From: Sphingopyxis sp. HIX
GTDB lineage: Bacteria; Pseudomonadota; Alphaproteobacteria; Sphingomonadales; Sphingomonadaceae
Direction: 5' to 3'
Length of the DNA: 64,000 nt
Assembly: GCF_001468285.1 (NCBI RefSeq)
Contig: NZ_LNSB01000028.1
Span: 1-64,000 of the forward strand
In this document: positions 63,675 through 64,000 of the stretch, in pieces
Position numbering within the stretch: the stretch's first letter is position 1
How the letters are laid out: the number at the start of each line of letters is the position of its first letter
Position numbers and translations under genes: made by a program
Notes under the pieces: generated by a model
Seen by the model: only the letters and a program-made list of their open reading frames with translations
The model's database searches: none
Told to the model about the DNA's origin: nothing

Positions 63675-63935
63675 TCAGTTGCGGCGAATCTCGATCTGCG
63701 GCCGGTCGACCGCTTCGCGCAAGTCGCGCCGATGCTGCTCGGCGAGGGCATCCCACTGCGCCGCGGTCTTGCATATCTTCTTGAAGAAGCGGGTTCCGGT
63801 CGCCTGCTGACGCTTGCACACCAGCTTGTCCTTCGGGTCGACCGCGATCGTCTCTTCGTCGTTCGGCGATGCGAGCGCGGGAACCGACAACAGCGGCGCC
63901 GACACCATCACGGCGAGCAGGTGAATGGCACGCAT
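63675..63935 (-). CDS. Small secreted two-cysteine protein (copy 2)
   Basis: An 86-residue precursor with signal peptide (ending ALA at 20-22, then SPNDEE). The mature protein has VDPKDKLVCKR with C40, GTRFFKKICKT with C55 and the amphipathic AAQWDALAEQHRRDLREAVDRPQIEIRRN end. It is a paralogue of copy 1 and lies next to the 2OG oxygenase gene, convergent with it. Start 63935 has GGGAGG at 7 bases. Such 'VCKRxxxTGTRFxxxxCKT' proteins are common and unexplained in sphingomonads. A structural disulfide is likely. Confidence 0.75.
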   Translation of the reverse strand: MRAIHLLAVMVSAPLLSVPALASPNDEETIAVDPKDKLVCKRQQATGTRFFKKICKTAAQWDALAEQHRRDLREAVDRPQIEIRRN

Positions 63936-64000
63936 GAACAACCTCCCTTTCAATATCGCGAAGCTATTCGCTTGACGTCCCGGCGTCAATTCGGTCCGGC

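Overview
The window is high-GC, densely packed chromosomal DNA from an alphaproteobacterium, most probably a sphingomonad close to Sphingopyxis. The evidence is the gene content: a large TonB-dependent receptor, an alpha-type SspB, hisBHAF, periplasmic M16, M17, M3 and penicillin-acylase hydrolases, GAAC/GTTC direct-repeat LexA boxes, and sphingomonad-type palindromic repeats. I see no rRNA, tRNA, CRISPR array, transposase or prophage gene.

Layout. Positions 1-10 kb hold small accessory genes: the end of a rifampin ADP-ribosyltransferase, a YciI-like protein, a glycine-zipper lipoprotein, a ThuA-like protein, two LigT-like 2H phosphodiesterases that each lie behind a LexA box, an arylamine N-acetyltransferase behind a MerR-type promoter, a metallo-beta-lactamase-fold hydrolase, OsmC and an Mpo1-like (DUF962) protein. 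Positions 10-20 kb hold an M3 peptidase, an SMP-30 protein, a beta-oxidation operon (acyl-CoA dehydrogenase, thiolase, SDR, thioesterase) and gmk. Positions 20-34 kb hold fumC, sspB, the histidine genes hisB-hisH-hisA-hisF and, about 6 kb later, hisE. Between hisF and hisE lie a Ca2+/H+ antiporter, a FabH-like synthase, a tandem pair of tiny secreted peptides and ung. hisE is coupled to an unrecognised PD-(D/E)XK nuclease-like gene and a HIT gene. Positions 34-45 kb hold an alpha-2-macroglobulin / PbpC pair and two transporters. Positions 45-57 kb hold an M16 protease, a penicillin acylase, a beta-helix protein, a leucyl aminopeptidase and clpB. Positions 57-64 kb hold a TonB receptor followed by an apparent protein- or peptide-modification locus: two Asp/Asn-beta-hydroxylase-like enzymes, a sulfotransferase, a third 2OG-Fe(II) oxygenase and two paralogous small secreted Cys proteins.

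Four signals deserve attention. First, paired LexA boxes sit in front of two homologous LigT-like genes. Second, the hydroxylase/sulfotransferase/small-protein operon next to the TonB receptor looks like an undescribed modification system. Third, twin 63-residue secreted peptides end in a helix that reads like the N-terminal pilin helix of planctomycete DUF1559 proteins, behind a GAAC-rich leader with a candidate LexA box. Fourth, a nuclease-like gene is joined by 4-base overlaps to both hisE and a HIT gene. Nearly all very long antisense reading frames are GC-driven shadows and were left out.
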